The notes: a model not told the origin generated them from the sequence alone. A stretch of 64,000 nt of DNA from Flavobacterium enshiense (GCF_022836875.1 NZ_CP090376.1:2976001-3040000); one strand, 5' to 3'; shown: positions 19,691 through 29,727, counted from the first letter of the stretch. Numbers and translations: made by a program.

Positions 19691-21220
19691 TTATTCCCAC
19701 TCAATCGTGGCCGGCGGTTTCGAACTGATATCGTATACGACTCTGTTCACCCCTTTTACCTTATTGATAATCTCGTTTGATATTTTCATTAAGAAGTCAT
19801 ACGGTAAGTGTACCCAGTCAGCTGTCATTCCGTCTGTAGATTCTACAGCACGTAAGGCAACCACTTTTTCATAAGTACGCTCATCACCCATTACCCCAAC
19901 ACTGTTTACCGGCAACAAGATTGCTCCTGCCTGCCAAACTTTGTTGTATAAACCGTGGGTTTTTAATCCTTCTGTAAAAATATAATCCACTTCCTGAAGA
20001 ATTCTCACTTTCTCCGGAGTAATATCTCCTAAGATACGGATTGACAATCCCGGTCCAGGGAAAGGATGTCTTCCCAATAATTCCGGATCAATTCCTAAAG
20101 TTGCTCCTACTCTGCGCACTTCGTCTTTGAACAACATACGTAAAGGTTCAGCAATTTTCAGTTTCATGAAATCCGGCAAACCACCAACGTTGTGATGCGA
20201 TTTAATAGTTGCAGAAGGTCCTTTTACCGAAACCGATTCGATTACGTCCGGATAAATTGTTCCCTGCGCCAACCATTTTACATCTTCGATAAGATGTGCC
20301 TCGTCGTCAAACACTTCGATAAACACACGTCCAATGATTTTTCTTTTTGTTTCCGGATCTTCCACTCCGGCTAATTCAGACAAAAATCGTTCAGAGGCAT
20401 CTACTCCTTTAACGTTTAAGCCCATTCCTTTATATTGGTTCAATACGTTCTCGAATTCATTCTTACGCAATAAACCGTTATTTACGAAAATACAATATAG
20501 ATTTGTGCCAACTGCTTTGTTCAATAAAACTGCAGCCACCGTTGAATCCACTCCTCCTGAAAGTCCAAGAACTACTTTATCGTCCTTGATCTTCTCTTTC
20601 ATTTCGGCTACGATTTCTTCAACGAAAGCATTTGGAGTAAAGTTCTGAGGCACTTCAGCAATCTTAACCAAGAAGTTTTCCAACATTTGTTTTCCGTCTG
20701 TTGAATGATAAACCTCCGGGTGGAACTGGATAGCATAAGTAGTCTCGCCATCGATACGGTATGCAGCATTTTCAACATCTTTAGTCGATGCTAAACGAAC
20801 ACCGTTTGTCGGCATTTGCTTGATAGTATCACTGTGACTCATCCAAACCTGACTGTGAAGATCTACATTATCAAAGAAAAGTTCGTTCTCTTTAATAAAC
20901 GATAAATTAGCTCTACCGTATTCGCGAATGTTTGAAGGCGCCACTTCCCCACCACTGAAATGGGCCAGATACTGAGCACCGTAACAAACTGCCAACAAAG
21001 GCATTTTACCACGAATTTGGGATAAATCAGGATGTGGCGCATCTTCTGCACGAACAGAAAAAGGACTTCCTGATAGAATTACCGCTTTATAACTTGACAA
21101 ATCATCCGGGAAATGATTAAAAGGAAAAATTTCGCAGAATATGTTTAATTCGCGAACCCTACGCGCAATAAGCTGAGTGTATTGCGATCCGAAATCTAAA
21201 ATAAGTACATTGTGTTGCAT
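19691..21220 (-). CDS. guaA: GMP synthase (glutamine-hydrolysing)
   Basis: A 509-residue enzyme converting XMP to GMP. The class I amidotransferase domain has the nucleophile C79 (LLAVCYGAQ) and the H167/E169 pair (FHPEV). The ATP-pyrophosphatase loop is SGGVDS at 221-226. The C-terminal dimerisation domain carries [17 protein letters not shown] and ends [13 protein letters not shown], the conserved GuaA terminus. The ATG at 21220 starts [16 protein letters not shown]; a TTG six bases upstream is less likely. A -7 element ends only three bases before this ATG, which suggests a leaderless transcript. Confidence 0.96.
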   Translation of the reverse strand: MQHNVLILDFGSQYTQLIARRVRELNIFCEIFPFNHFPDDLSSYKAVILSGSPFSVRAEDAPHPDLSQIRGKMPLLAVCYGAQYLAHFSGGEVAPSNIREYGRANLSFIKENELFFDNVDLHSQVWMSHSDTIKQMPTNGVRLASTKDVENAAYRIDGETTYAIQFHPEVYHSTDGKQMLENFLVKIAEVPQNFTPNAFVEEIVAEMKEKIKDDKVVLGLSGGVDSTVAAVLLNKAVGTNLYCIFVNNGLLRKNEFENVLNQYKGMGLNVKGVDASERFLSELAGVEDPETKRKIIGRVFIEVFDDEAHLIEDVKWLAQGTIYPDVIESVSVKGPSATIKSHHNVGGLPDFMKLKIAEPLRMLFKDEVRRVGATLGIDPELLGRHPFPGPGLSIRILGDITPEKVRILQEVDYIFTEGLKTHGLYNKVWQAGAILLPVNSVGVMGDERTYEKVVALRAVESTDGMTADWVHLPYDFLMKISNEIINKVKGVNRVVYDISSKPPATIEWE

Positions 21221-21223
21221 GTG

Positions 21224-21231
21224 CAAAAATA
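21224..21231 (-). promoter_or_regulatory. Promoter -7 element (TATTTTTG) next to the guaA ATG
   Basis: Minus-strand TATTTTTG fits TAnnTTTG exactly and is followed by CAC and then the ATG. If used, transcription would begin at or near the A of the start codon. Confidence 0.45.
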
Positions 21232-21313
21232 GTTATTTCTGTGAAAATGAAAAATTAAAAATTTGAAAGATTTAAGTAATGTAAATTATCCTGAAAAAAT
21301 GTATTTTCGCAAC

Positions 21314-22348
21314 ATGATGACAACCAATGAAATTGAAGCACTTAAAGAACTTTTAGCTTCCCCTAAAAAAATAGCAATTATTCCTCACCGAAACCCTGAC
21401 GGAGACGCAATGGGCTCTACGTTAGGACTATATCATTTTCTGACTCAAAAGAAACATGACGTTTCGGTAATCTCTCCTAACGAGTTCCCGAATTTTTTGG
21501 CCTGGATGCCTGACGCTGAAAAAGTCATGATTTTTGAAAAAAACACCGAAAATTGCACTGAAAAATTAAATCAGGCGGATATTATTTTCACACTTGATTT
21601 CAATGCTCTGCACCGCGTTGGCGATTTCATGCAGGCTAGTTTGGAGAAACTGGACAAAACATTTGTGATGATTGACCATCATCAGTCGCCGGACAGTTAT
21701 TCCAAATTCACATTTTCAGATACCGGATATGGCTCTACCTGCGAAATGGTGTACCACTTTATTCATCAGTTAGGAGGAGAAAATCTGATAAACAAAACCG
21801 TTGCCACCTGTATTTATACCGGTATTGTTACCGATTCGGGATCGTTCCGTTTTCCATTGACTACCAGCACAACACACCGCGTTGTAGCGGATTTGATTGA
21901 CAAAGGAGTTGAGAATTCAAAAATACACAACCTTCTTTTTGACACAAGCTCATACAATCGCCTGCAATTATTAGGTCGCGCTCTGCAAAACATGAAACTC
22001 TTACCGGAGTACAAAACGTCATATATCACATTGAGTCAGGAAGAATTGGACATGTTTCGCTATGCAAAAGGCGATACGGAAGGAATTGTTAATTACGGAT
22101 TATCATTAAAAGGATTCGACTTTACCGCAATTTTTATCGAAAACAAAGAAGAAGGCCTTATCAAAATATCGTTCCGTTCTCAAGGAGCCTTTGATGTGAA
22201 TCAATTTGCAAGAAATCATTTTAGCGGAGGCGGCCATATTAATGCTGCGGGAGGAAAATCCGATTTATCGATGGAAGAAACGATAAAACAATTTATTGCT
22301 ATTTTAGCATCGGAAAAGAAAACAACTGACGAAACAGTCCTTACTTAA
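21314..22348 (+). CDS. DHH/DHHA1 phosphoesterase (NrnA-like oligoribonuclease / pAp phosphatase)
   Basis: A 344-residue cytoplasmic enzyme. The DHH domain has IIPHRNPDGDAMGSTLGL (metal-binding D-x-D), the second metal motif DFNALHR, the family-naming DHH in VMIDHHQSP, and GIVTDSGSFRFP. The DHHA1 substrate domain ends with FSGGGHINAAGG. NrnA-type enzymes degrade short RNA oligomers and dephosphorylate 3'-phosphoadenosine 5'-phosphate. The ATG at 21314 (or 21317) starts the conserved region; the frame is open upstream, but those residues lack family character. It is divergent from guaA and leads into gldI 43 bp later. Confidence 0.88.
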   Translation: MMTTNEIEALKELLASPKKIAIIPHRNPDGDAMGSTLGLYHFLTQKKHDVSVISPNEFPNFLAWMPDAEKVMIFEKNTENCTEKLNQADIIFTLDFNALHRVGDFMQASLEKLDKTFVMIDHHQSPDSYSKFTFSDTGYGSTCEMVYHFIHQLGGENLINKTVATCIYTGIVTDSGSFRFPLTTSTTHRVVADLIDKGVENSKIHNLLFDTSSYNRLQLLGRALQNMKLLPEYKTSYITLSQEELDMFRYAKGDTEGIVNYGLSLKGFDFTAIFIENKEEGLIKISFRSQGAFDVNQFARNHFSGGGHINAAGGKSDLSMEETIKQFIAILASEKKTTDETVLT

Positions 22349-22391
22349 AAAGCGGCTCATACTTTTAAAATGTCAGTTTAAAAATTGAATT

Positions 22392-22949
22392 ATGAAAAAA
22401 ATACATATATACGGAGTTATGCTTTCCGGATTATTGTTTGCCTGCTGCACTCAGCAACAGGAAGCCAGAAAACCAGTTTCGCATTCGTCGGGGACTTTTA
22501 TTAAAGAGTCTATCGAACGAAACAAGAAGCTTATAAACAACGAAGAAACCTTAATTGCCAACATCATCAAAAAAGATACGGCTAATGATTATATCGCTTC
22601 ACCAAAAGGGTATTGGTATTATTACAATGTAAAAAGCGATACTGCAACCGTGACTCCTAAAAAAGGAGATATCGCCGTTTTTGATTACGAAGTGACGGAT
22701 TTGTCCGGCAATGTTATCTATACAGCGGAAGAGCTTCAAACCCAGAATTACGTTGTAGACAAACAACATATTATGATGGGATTACGCGATGGTATCAAAC
22801 TGATGAAAAAAGGAGAAAAAGTTACTTTCCTTTTCCCTTCACACATGGCTTATGGCTATCATGGTGATAACGAAAAAATCGGAACCAACCAACCTGTCAT
22901 CTGCACCGTAACATTAAATGATTTTAGACCAGGATCTGTAAAACCTTAA
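22392..22949 (+). CDS. gldI: Gliding-motility peptidyl-prolyl isomerase lipoprotein GldI
   Basis: A 185-residue lipoprotein with lipobox LFAC (Cys18). Residues ~75-178 form an FKBP-type domain ([50 protein letters not shown]), but the usual PPIase aromatic set is only partly kept. In Flavobacterium johnsoniae GldI is required for gliding, presumably by folding T9SS or gliding proteins in the periplasm. The gene stands between nrnA and two cyclophilin-FKBP fusions in the same orientation, with 29 bp to the next gene, so an envelope-folding operon is likely. Confidence 0.88.
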   Translation: MKKIHIYGVMLSGLLFACCTQQQEARKPVSHSSGTFIKESIERNKKLINNEETLIANIIKKDTANDYIASPKGYWYYYNVKSDTATVTPKKGDIAVFDYEVTDLSGNVIYTAEELQTQNYVVDKQHIMMGLRDGIKLMKKGEKVTFLFPSHMAYGYHGDNEKIGTNQPVICTVTLNDFRPGSVKP

Positions 22950-22978
22950 TTTTCCAAACATACTATTTATCAATTGTA

Positions 22979-24064
22979 ATGAAAAAAACATATACCGGTA
23001 TTCTTTTACTATTTACCGCTCTATTATTTTCCTGTAAAAACAATCACGACAATTTACAAGACGGCTTATATGCCACTATTGAAACACCCAAAGGAGATAT
23101 CGTTGTTTCCCTGGAATACACGAAAGCTCCCGTGACTGTTGCAAATTTCGTAACACTGGCCGAAGGAAAAAACCCATTTGTGGCTGCTCAATACAAGGGA
23201 AAGCCTTTTTATGACGGGTTAACATTTCACCGTGTAATTCCGGATTTCATGATTCAGGGAGGAGATCCTGACGGAACAGGAAACGGTGGTCCGGGATATA
23301 AATTCAAAGATGAAATCGACACTACATTAAAACATGATAACAGCGGTATTTTATCGATGGCCAACGCTGGTCCGAACACCAACGGAAGTCAGTTTTTCAT
23401 AACACATTCTGCTCAACCTCACCTTGATGGCGTTCATACCATTTTCGGAAAGGTAGTCGAAGGAATGGACGTTGTGGCTGCCATTGATAATAATGATGAA
23501 ATCACAAAAGTAACCATCATACGAAAAGGAGCTGAAGCTTCTGCCTTCGATGCCTTGAAAGTTTTCAAAAACTATTACGATACAGAAGCAGTTGAACTGA
23601 AGAAAATTGCTGAAAAAACAGCCAAAATCAAAACGGATAAATTAGCCGAATTTGCTTCTTTAAGAACAAAAGCCGTTAAAACTGAATCCGGATTGGAATA
23701 CGTTTTTATTACAAAAGGGAATCAGCCAAAATTAGCTCCGGGAACCAATGTACTGTTCAGTTATGCAGGATATTTTGAAAATGGCGAGCTTTTTGATACC
23801 AACTACAAAGATGTGGCCGAATTATTCGGAACATATGACAAGATGAGAGATGAGCAAGGAGGCTATAGTCCTTTTCCTTTTGAATATGGAAAAAAAGAAG
23901 GTCTGATTCCGGGGTTCATTGAAGGAATGGAAAAAATGTCTACTGGAGACAAATTGCTTTTATTTATCCCTTCGTATCTGGCTTACGGCGAAAGAGGAGC
24001 ACAGCCTATAATTCCGCCGAATACGAATCTTATTTTTGAAATCGAATTATCTGCAAAAAAATAA
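22979..24064 (+). CDS. Lipoprotein with cyclophilin and FKBP domains
   Basis: A 361-residue protein with lipobox LFSC (Cys19). The cyclophilin domain (about residues 30-180) shows [15 protein letters not shown] and [11 protein letters not shown], both parts of the active site. After a charged helical linker, an FKBP domain (about 235-360) shows [37 protein letters not shown] and [17 protein letters not shown]. Two different prolyl-isomerase folds in one membrane-anchored chain suggest a periplasmic or outer-membrane folding factor. It lies between gldI and a close paralogue. Confidence 0.9.
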   Translation: MKKTYTGILLLFTALLFSCKNNHDNLQDGLYATIETPKGDIVVSLEYTKAPVTVANFVTLAEGKNPFVAAQYKGKPFYDGLTFHRVIPDFMIQGGDPDGTGNGGPGYKFKDEIDTTLKHDNSGILSMANAGPNTNGSQFFITHSAQPHLDGVHTIFGKVVEGMDVVAAIDNNDEITKVTIIRKGAEASAFDALKVFKNYYDTEAVELKKIAEKTAKIKTDKLAEFASLRTKAVKTESGLEYVFITKGNQPKLAPGTNVLFSYAGYFENGELFDTNYKDVAELFGTYDKMRDEQGGYSPFPFEYGKKEGLIPGFIEGMEKMSTGDKLLLFIPSYLAYGERGAQPIIPPNTNLIFEIELSAKK

Positions 24065-24134
24065 TTTAACCAAGGGAAAAATCCTGAAAATCCCGGCGTA
24101 ATGCAAAAAGAGTAAGGCAATACAACTATAAAAT

Positions 24135-25346
24135 ATGAAAAACAAAATTCTGCTTTTACTGTTTTTGGGAATGATGAGTGGTTATGCTCAAAAAACTAAA
24201 AAGTCGACTACATCAAAGGCAAAAACAACTACTACAGCTGCCACAAGTTCAAACGATGGACTTTTCGCTGCTATTGAAACCAACAAAGGAACAATCACCC
24301 TAAAATTAGAATACCAAAAAACGCCTGTTACGGTTGCTAACTTTGTTGCTTTAGCCGAAGGAAATAATCCAATTGTAGCCGAGCAATTTAAAGGAAAACC
24401 TTTTTATGACGGATTGAAATTTCACCGTGTGATCAAAGATTTCATGATTCAGGGAGGAGACCCACTTGGAACAGGAGCAGGAGATCCCGGATATAAATTT
24501 AAAGACGAAATTGACCCGACTTTAAACCATACTAAAGGTGGAATCCTATCGATGGCAAATTCAGGACCGGCAACTAACGGAAGTCAATTCTTCATCACAC
24601 ATAAAGAAACTCCTTGGTTAAACGGCAGACACACTGTCTTTGGAGAAGTTACTCAGGGAATGGATGTTGTGAACAAAATTGAACAAGGCGACAACATCGT
24701 TAAAGTTAGCATCATCCGTAAAGGAAAAGAGGCTAAGAAATTCGACGCTGCAAAAGTTTTCGGAGATTACTATGCCAACAAAGCAGAAGACGACAAAAAA
24801 CAAGCTGCTTTAGAAGAAGAAAAAAGAAAAAAACAAGCAGAACTTGATGCTGTTAAAGACAAAGAATATACTGAAAAATACGGTCAGGTAATGCAAATGA
24901 AAAAAGCCGAGTTTGAAAAACTGAAAGCTACAGCTACTACAACTGCAAGCGGCCTGAAGTATGTTATTACAAAAAAAGGAAGCGGTAAAAAACCTGCTGC
25001 TGGATCTCAGGTTCAGATTGGTTATGCCGGTTATTTCGAAAACGGTAAGTTATTTGATGCCAGCTTTGAAGACGTTGCCAAATTATACGGGAAACACGAT
25101 CCGATGCGTGCAGAGCAAGGCGGATACAAAGGTTTCCCTTTCACTTACGGCAACAAATCAGGATTAATCCCAGGCTTCATTGAAGGATTGGAGAACATGA
25201 ATTCAGGTGACAGAGCCGTAATCTTCATCCCATCCAAATTAGGATACGGGGAAAGAGGTGCCGGAGGTGTCATCCCTCCAAATACCGATTTGATTTTCGA
25301 ATTGGAAATGAATGAAAATGCTGCTCCTGCAGCTCCAAAACAATAA
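24135..25346 (+). CDS. Periplasmic cyclophilin-FKBP fusion isomerase
   Basis: A 403-residue paralogue of the preceding gene. It has a Sec signal peptide (residues 1-18, ending SGYAQ) but no lipobox, then a Thr/Lys/Ala-rich linker (about 19-40). The cyclophilin domain (~42-190) keeps [15 protein letters not shown] and [12 protein letters not shown] charged coiled linker (~205-260, EEEKRKKQAELDAVKDK) leads to an FKBP domain (~265-395) with GFIEGLENMNSGDRAVIFIPS and the tail VIPPNTDLIFELEM. Likely soluble in the periplasm, in contrast to its lipidated neighbour. A strong terminator follows. Confidence 0.9.
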   Translation: MKNKILLLLFLGMMSGYAQKTKKSTTSKAKTTTTAATSSNDGLFAAIETNKGTITLKLEYQKTPVTVANFVALAEGNNPIVAEQFKGKPFYDGLKFHRVIKDFMIQGGDPLGTGAGDPGYKFKDEIDPTLNHTKGGILSMANSGPATNGSQFFITHKETPWLNGRHTVFGEVTQGMDVVNKIEQGDNIVKVSIIRKGKEAKKFDAAKVFGDYYANKAEDDKKQAALEEEKRKKQAELDAVKDKEYTEKYGQVMQMKKAEFEKLKATATTTASGLKYVITKKGSGKKPAAGSQVQIGYAGYFENGKLFDASFEDVAKLYGKHDPMRAEQGGYKGFPFTYGNKSGLIPGFIEGLENMNSGDRAVIFIPSKLGYGERGAGGVIPPNTDLIFELEMNENAAPAAPKQ

Positions 25347-25364
25347 GTTTGGATTTAAATCAAT

Positions 25365-25396
25365 AAAAAAGGCTCGTAAAATTACGAGCCTTTTTT
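25365..25396. terminator. Terminator after the isomerase cluster
   Basis: Stem AAAAAAGGCTCGTAA and complement (15 bp) with a 2-nt loop. It ends the nrnA-gldI-isomerase run and also the convergent small gene. Confidence 0.85.
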
Positions 25397-25413
25397 ATTA
25401 TAGATTATTAAAG

Positions 25414-25851
25414 TTATCCTGAAAACTTCCAATCAAACTCATCGTTGTTGTTAAATATTGCTCCTACTTCCACTTTTACGATTTCATCAAATTCAGCAAT
25501 CAGCATCAGCCAATTGTCTTCATTAAAATAACTCACCACGCCATCTTCCTCTACAACTTCCCAAGTCTTATATTCTTTTTGTGGTAATTCATCTTGAATT
25601 TCTTTCGGATTCCGGCCAATAACTTTTTTATCGAAAAGTGTTGTTTCAGGATCCGAAACTACGATATATCCTAAGCGAAATTCCTCATCATCATAAAAGG
25701 TAAGACGCATTTTATTCTGGTTATACAGATAAACGACATTTTGATCTTCGTCTTTAAACTGTTTACTGGGATTGCCGTACACTGCTACTACATGTTGTTG
25801 CTGCATCCCGAAAAGCAACTCTCCTACTCCGTTTTTTGGATTGATATTCAT
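25414..25851 (-). CDS. Conserved-looking small cytoplasmic protein, unknown function
   Basis: A 145-residue acidic protein with no signal peptide or membrane segment. It starts MNINPKNGVGELLFGM, followed by a beta-rich region (VVYLYNQNKMRLTFYDDEEFRLGYIVVS) and ends DEFDWKFSG. The opening 'G-(I/V)-G-x-L-x-F-G-M' with a later GNPS resembles small lipoprotein/SmpA-like domains that sense ligand, but I cannot assign a family. Convergent with the isomerase operon. Start is the ATG at 25851. Confidence 0.6.
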   Translation of the reverse strand: MNINPKNGVGELLFGMQQQHVVAVYGNPSKQFKDEDQNVVYLYNQNKMRLTFYDDEEFRLGYIVVSDPETTLFDKKVIGRNPKEIQDELPQKEYKTWEVVEEDGVVSYFNEDNWLMLIAEFDEIVKVEVGAIFNNNDEFDWKFSG

Positions 25852-26052
25852 AATTTTTTATTTTATACAAAGGTAAGATTTTAAGAATTGCAGTGAATTG
25901 TATTTTTTCCTATTCACAAAAGTTTCTGTAATAGTCCCTTGCGTTTTTGAATATTGCTGAAGCGATGAATTTCAGCACTACAATTTAATAGAATATCATT
26001 GTTAAACTACTTACATCGGCTCCTCATAATTTATAAAGGCTATACAGTTACA

Positions 26053-26409
26053 TCAATCCCATTGACGTGTAGCACTAAAACCAACAATCAGGCAAAGCCA
26101 AAGTAATAAGACATAAAAAAGCAGACTGAAAATAGTAGCCAACTCTCTTCTCCATCCGCTCGGGTTCCAAATCTGTACCATTGCATAGTAAACCATACCT
26201 CCTAAGGCTCCTCCTGCAGTCACTGTAACTAATGGTAAGAACTGCCAAACACCTTGCCAAAACGTCTTCCCGTTCAATACTTCTCCGACAGAAAAAATAA
26301 TAGACAGAAAAATAATCGCCAATAATAGCGCAATACCAGCGCCTTGTAATACCAACTTACCCAAAGGCTCGTTTGGTAATCTGTAGTGTAATTCATTTTG
26401 TGCTTCCAT
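26053..26409 (-). CDS. Small three-helix membrane protein, unknown function
   Basis: A 118-residue protein with three hydrophobic segments, at about residues 17-40 (LVLQGAGIALLLAIIFLSII), 52-78 (FLPLVTVTAGGALGGMVYYA) and 90-112 (LLFYVLLLWLCLIVGF). The N-terminus MEAQNELHYRLPNEP is soluble. An ATG at 26472 would add 21 hydrophobic residues and cannot be excluded; the start at 26409 gives the more usual cytoplasmic N-terminus. Family not recognised. Flanked by AT-rich gaps (25852-26052 and 26410-26672) in which I see no genes. Confidence 0.6.
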   Translation of the reverse strand: MEAQNELHYRLPNEPLGKLVLQGAGIALLLAIIFLSIIFSVGEVLNGKTFWQGVWQFLPLVTVTAGGALGGMVYYAMVQIWNPSGWRRELATIFSLLFYVLLLWLCLIVGFSATRQWD

Positions 26410-26672
26410 GATTTCAGGATTTACATTAACAATAAAAGTACTTTGAAATACAAAGTAACTAAAAAATAACATTCAACACAATTCATTTTGGAAAAATTTT
26501 TGTTCTGCCGGCAACAAAAAAATTGTCATGTTTTTTTGAGAACTAATATCGACCAATTTATTTTTCCACTAACTTTACAGTTCAACAAATTAAAAACCAA
26601 TCCTTTACAAACCCTACTAATGTTGCTGCGTAAATTAACTGAAATAATTAATCCATTTAACTTGAAAAAACT

Positions 26673-27527
26673 ATGGAACAGCAACTTGAACAAATTCGCG
26701 AACAACAAAAAGCTTCCTGGAATAAATTTTCTCCTGGATGGAAAAAATGGGATGACCTTACAATGGATTTTTTAAAACCGATGGGCGATGAAATAATCCG
26801 GCTTCTCAATGTAAAAAACAACGATATTGTTTTGGATATTGCAACCGGAACCGGCGAACCGGGTTTAACAATTGCGAGTAAACTGAACGGCGGAAAAGTA
26901 ATCCTCACCGACCTTGCCGAAGACATGCTGGAAATTGCCAGAGAAAATGCATCATTGAGAGGCATTAAAAATATTGAAACCGTTGTCTGTGATGTTTGTG
27001 AGCTTCCTTTTCCTGATAATACCTTTGACGCTATAAGCTGCCGATTTGGTTTCATGTTCTTCCCTGATATGGAACTCGCCGCTAAAGAAATGGTACGCGT
27101 ACTGAAACCTGGAGGAAAAATTGCAACATCGGTTTGGAACATCCCTGAAAAAAACTTCTGGATCACAGCCATGATGGGGACTATTCATAAAAACATGGAA
27201 CTTCGACCGCCGCCTCCGGGATTGCCAGGTATGTTTCGGTGCGCCAAAGAAGGAATGATGACAGATTTATTATCACAATCCGGACTGAAAAACGTATCGC
27301 AAAATGAAGTTCTCGGAAAATTAAACAGTAAAACAGCAGACAACTACTGGAATATGATTACGGAAATAGCTGCTCCTGTTGTTGCGGCATTAGCTTCTGC
27401 AGATGATGCTATGAAAGCAAAAATAAAACAGGAAGTTTACGACCTGGTGAATCAAAAATATCCCGATGGAAATGTTGTTATTGATGCCAGTTCCATTGTC
27501 ATTTACGGCGAAAAACCTCAAGCATAA
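26673..27527 (+). CDS. Class I SAM-dependent methyltransferase (UbiE/COQ5-like)
   Basis: A 284-residue cytoplasmic enzyme. Motif I is VLDIATGTGEPGLTIA (about 53-68), followed by ILTDLAEDMLEIA (acidic motif II), FDAISCRFGFMFFPD and the motif VLKPGGKIATSVW, giving a complete Rossmann SAM-binding domain. The rest (160-284) is a helical substrate cap with RPPPPGLPGMFRCA. The substrate cannot be told; menaquinone-type UbiE is shorter (about 245 aa) and lacks this cap. It stands alone, ending in its own terminator. Confidence 0.85.
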   Translation: MEQQLEQIREQQKASWNKFSPGWKKWDDLTMDFLKPMGDEIIRLLNVKNNDIVLDIATGTGEPGLTIASKLNGGKVILTDLAEDMLEIARENASLRGIKNIETVVCDVCELPFPDNTFDAISCRFGFMFFPDMELAAKEMVRVLKPGGKIATSVWNIPEKNFWITAMMGTIHKNMELRPPPPGLPGMFRCAKEGMMTDLLSQSGLKNVSQNEVLGKLNSKTADNYWNMITEIAAPVVAALASADDAMKAKIKQEVYDLVNQKYPDGNVVIDASSIVIYGEKPQA

Positions 27528-27528
27528 A

Positions 27529-27552
27529 AAAATCCCTCGATTGAGGGATTTT
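27529..27552. terminator. Bidirectional terminator
   Basis: Stem AAAATCCCTC / GAGGGATTTT with a 4-nt loop between the methyltransferase and purM, which converge here. Confidence 0.8.
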
Positions 27553-27555
27553 CTT

Positions 27556-28734
27556 TTAATATTCAAATACTCCGTATTCTGAAGTAATGGTTAACTTTTT
27601 AGTTTCGGAAGCTTCAACCCTTCCTATTATTTGTGCGTCTACACCAAATGATTTTGAAATTTCAATAATGTCTTCGGCAATATCGTCCGGAATATATAAC
27701 TCCATTCTGTGCCCACAGTTAAACACCTGATACATTTCTTTCCAATCCGTACCGGACTGTTCCTGAATCAATTTAAACAAAGGCGGTACGGGGAACAGGT
27801 TATCCTTAATAACATGTACGTTATCCACAAAATGCAATACTTTGGTTTGCGCACCACCGCTGCAATGCACCATTCCGTGAATCAGTCCTGCCGAATACTT
27901 ATCCAATATTGCTTTGATAATTGGTGCATAAGTACGCGTTGGTGAAAGCACTAGTTTACCTGCATCGATCGGAGATCCTTCAACTGCATCGGTAAGTTTC
28001 ACATTCCCGGAATACACTAAGTCTTTAGGCACCGAAGCATCATAACTTTCAGGATATTTTTCAGCTAAATAATGTGCAAATACGTCATGACGAGCAGATG
28101 TTAACCCGTTGGACCCCATTCCACCATTATAGCTTTTTTCATAGTTTGCCTGACCATACGAAGCCAATCCAATGATTACATCTCCAGGCTGAATATGAGC
28201 ATTATCAACAACTTTAGATCTTTTTATTCGTGCCGTTACGGTAGAATCAACGATGATGGTACGTACCAAATCACCCACGTCTGCCGTTTCACCTCCCGTA
28301 GAATGAATTGTCACTCCGAATTCCTTCAATTCCTCAATCAGTTCTTCAGTACCATTGATAATAGCTGAAATCACTTCTCCTGGAATAAGGTTTTTATTTC
28401 TCCCGATAGTTGAAGACAACATGATATTATCTGTAGCTCCCACACACAACAAATCATCGATATTCATGATCAACGCGTCCTGTGCAATGCCTTTCCAAAC
28501 CGAAATATCACCGGTTTCTTTCCAATACATGTAAGCTAACGAAGATTTCGTACCGGCTCCGTCGGCATGCATGATCAAACAATAATGATCGTCATTAGTT
28601 AAATGATCGGGAACAATTTTGCAGAAAGCTTTAGGAAACAATCCTTTATCGATGTTTTTTATTGCATTGTGCACATCTTCTTTGGAAGCCGAAACTCCAC
28701 GAAGGTTATAACGTTGACTGTTATCAGAACTCAT
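27556..28734 (-). CDS. purM: Phosphoribosylformylglycinamidine cyclo-ligase (AIR synthetase)
   Basis: A 392-residue ATP-dependent enzyme of purine synthesis that closes the imidazole ring to give AIR. Features are HADGAGTKSSLAYMYW and the ATP-contacting NIDDLLCVGATDNIML, STGGETADVGDLVRT, and LVLSPTRTYAPI before HCSGGAQTK. It is longer than E. coli PurM (345 aa), as in the Bacteroidetes form. No other pur genes are adjacent. The ATG at 28734 follows a good -7 element. Confidence 0.9.
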   Translation of the reverse strand: MSSDNSQRYNLRGVSASKEDVHNAIKNIDKGLFPKAFCKIVPDHLTNDDHYCLIMHADGAGTKSSLAYMYWKETGDISVWKGIAQDALIMNIDDLLCVGATDNIMLSSTIGRNKNLIPGEVISAIINGTEELIEELKEFGVTIHSTGGETADVGDLVRTIIVDSTVTARIKRSKVVDNAHIQPGDVIIGLASYGQANYEKSYNGGMGSNGLTSARHDVFAHYLAEKYPESYDASVPKDLVYSGNVKLTDAVEGSPIDAGKLVLSPTRTYAPIIKAILDKYSAGLIHGMVHCSGGAQTKVLHFVDNVHVIKDNLFPVPPLFKLIQEQSGTDWKEMYQVFNCGHRMELYIPDDIAEDIIEISKSFGVDAQIIGRVEASETKKLTITSEYGVFEY

Positions 28735-28759
28735 GTAATTTATTTGTGTGTTGTGAGGA

Positions 28760-28767
28760 CAAAGATA
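28760..28767 (-). promoter_or_regulatory. Promoter -7 element (TATCTTTG) of purM
   Basis: Minus-strand TATCTTTG fits TAnnTTTG, with a predicted leader of about 20 nt before the purM ATG. No -33 TTG was recognised. Confidence 0.45.
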
Positions 28768-28872
28768 AAAAGAAGTTAAAAGTTATGAGTGATAAGTGAT
28801 AAGTTTTTTAACCACTTTAATAAAATTCCATTAAATTTAATCTCCTTATCCCTTATCTCTTTTCCCTCGCCC

Positions 28873-29727
28873 TTACTTGCTTAAAATCATGATTTCGACT
28901 CTGCGATTGGCGAGTGCTTGTTCTTCATTAGCTTCGGGAATAGGGAATTTAGGATGCGATACTCCGAAACCTTTCACTTTCACCCTTTTTTGATCGACTC
29001 CGTTTCCTTCCAACACCCTTCTCACCTGCTTGGCTCTTTCAAGGGAAAGATTTCTTCTGTCGGCATCAACGCAACAAATATGTCCCTGCACTTCGATTAC
29101 CATTGTCGGATTTTTCAACATAACATCAATCAGTTCATCCATGGCAGGTTTTGATGTAGGCATCATCCCAAACGAATTCTGATAGAAAAAAATATTTTTG
29201 ATTACGATTCGGGTCCCCGGTTTTGCCAAAGCTACTTTTTCTTCCAGAGTCGCATTAGCAGGAAAATGCATATCTTCCTCTTCAATCGGAACAATTTCTG
29301 CAACGACTGGCTGCACCGGTTTGATTCCTAAGATTTCTTCTTCACGGGCCAAATCTTTCGACTGGATATAATGGATAACCACTTTTCGGTTTTCCGATTT
29401 TATTTTCGACTGATCATGTCCTTCTCCAAAACTTCTGGTTTTAAAATCACCTCTGATCTTTATATGGTTTTTTATGATAACATTATAAATAAAATCCACG
29501 CGGCGCTGGGAAAGTGTGTCGTTATGGGCGTTAGTTCCGTCTTCATCTGTAAAACCGTTAATCGCGACTACTTTAGATTCCTTATTGGCTATCATCCAGT
29601 CATTCAACAGTGCTATTTGTTTCTTGTTCAAATCATGTTTGTTACTTTCAAAATACACTGTAAACACTTCCTGGGCTGATGCAAAAAACGGAAAAACAAA
29701 AAACAGGAATATTAAAACGCGCTTCAT
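28873..29727 (-). CDS. Exported protein with two OmpA-like domains
   Basis: A 284-residue protein with signal peptide 1-18 (ending FASAQ). Two OmpA C-terminal-like domains are seen. The first (about 20-130) has VYFESNKHDLN, NGFTDEDGTNAHN and LSQRRVDFIYN. The second (about 165-284) has FFYQNSFGMMPTSKPAMDEL, VEVQGHICC, LSLERAKQVRRVL and ANRRVEIMIL. OmpA domains bind diaminopimelate in peptidoglycan through an Asp and an Arg; the second has Cys-Cys where many have a G-H-T-D core. Its neighbour is a paralogue with the same layout, so the pair arose by tandem duplication. Confidence 0.85.
   Translation of the reverse strand: MKRVLIFLFFVFPFFASAQEVFTVYFESNKHDLNKKQIALLNDWMIANKESKVVAINGFTDEDGTNAHNDTLSQRRVDFIYNVIIKNHIKIRGDFKTRSFGEGHDQSKIKSENRKVVIHYIQSKDLAREEEILGIKPVQPVVAEIVPIEEEDMHFPANATLEEKVALAKPGTRIVIKNIFFYQNSFGMMPTSKPAMDELIDVMLKNPTMVIEVQGHICCVDADRRNLSLERAKQVRRVLEGNGVDQKRVKVKGFGVSHPKFPIPEANEEQALANRRVEIMILSK

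Noticed and set aside
26488..26775. Plus-strand frame overlapping the methyltransferase start
   Set aside because: AT-rich and low in complexity, in another frame from the methyltransferase, which starts at 26673; no signal or family.
26657..27188. Minus-strand frames opposite the methyltransferase
   Set aside because: They overlap a complete methyltransferase with all SAM motifs; serine-rich composition is typical of antisense frames.
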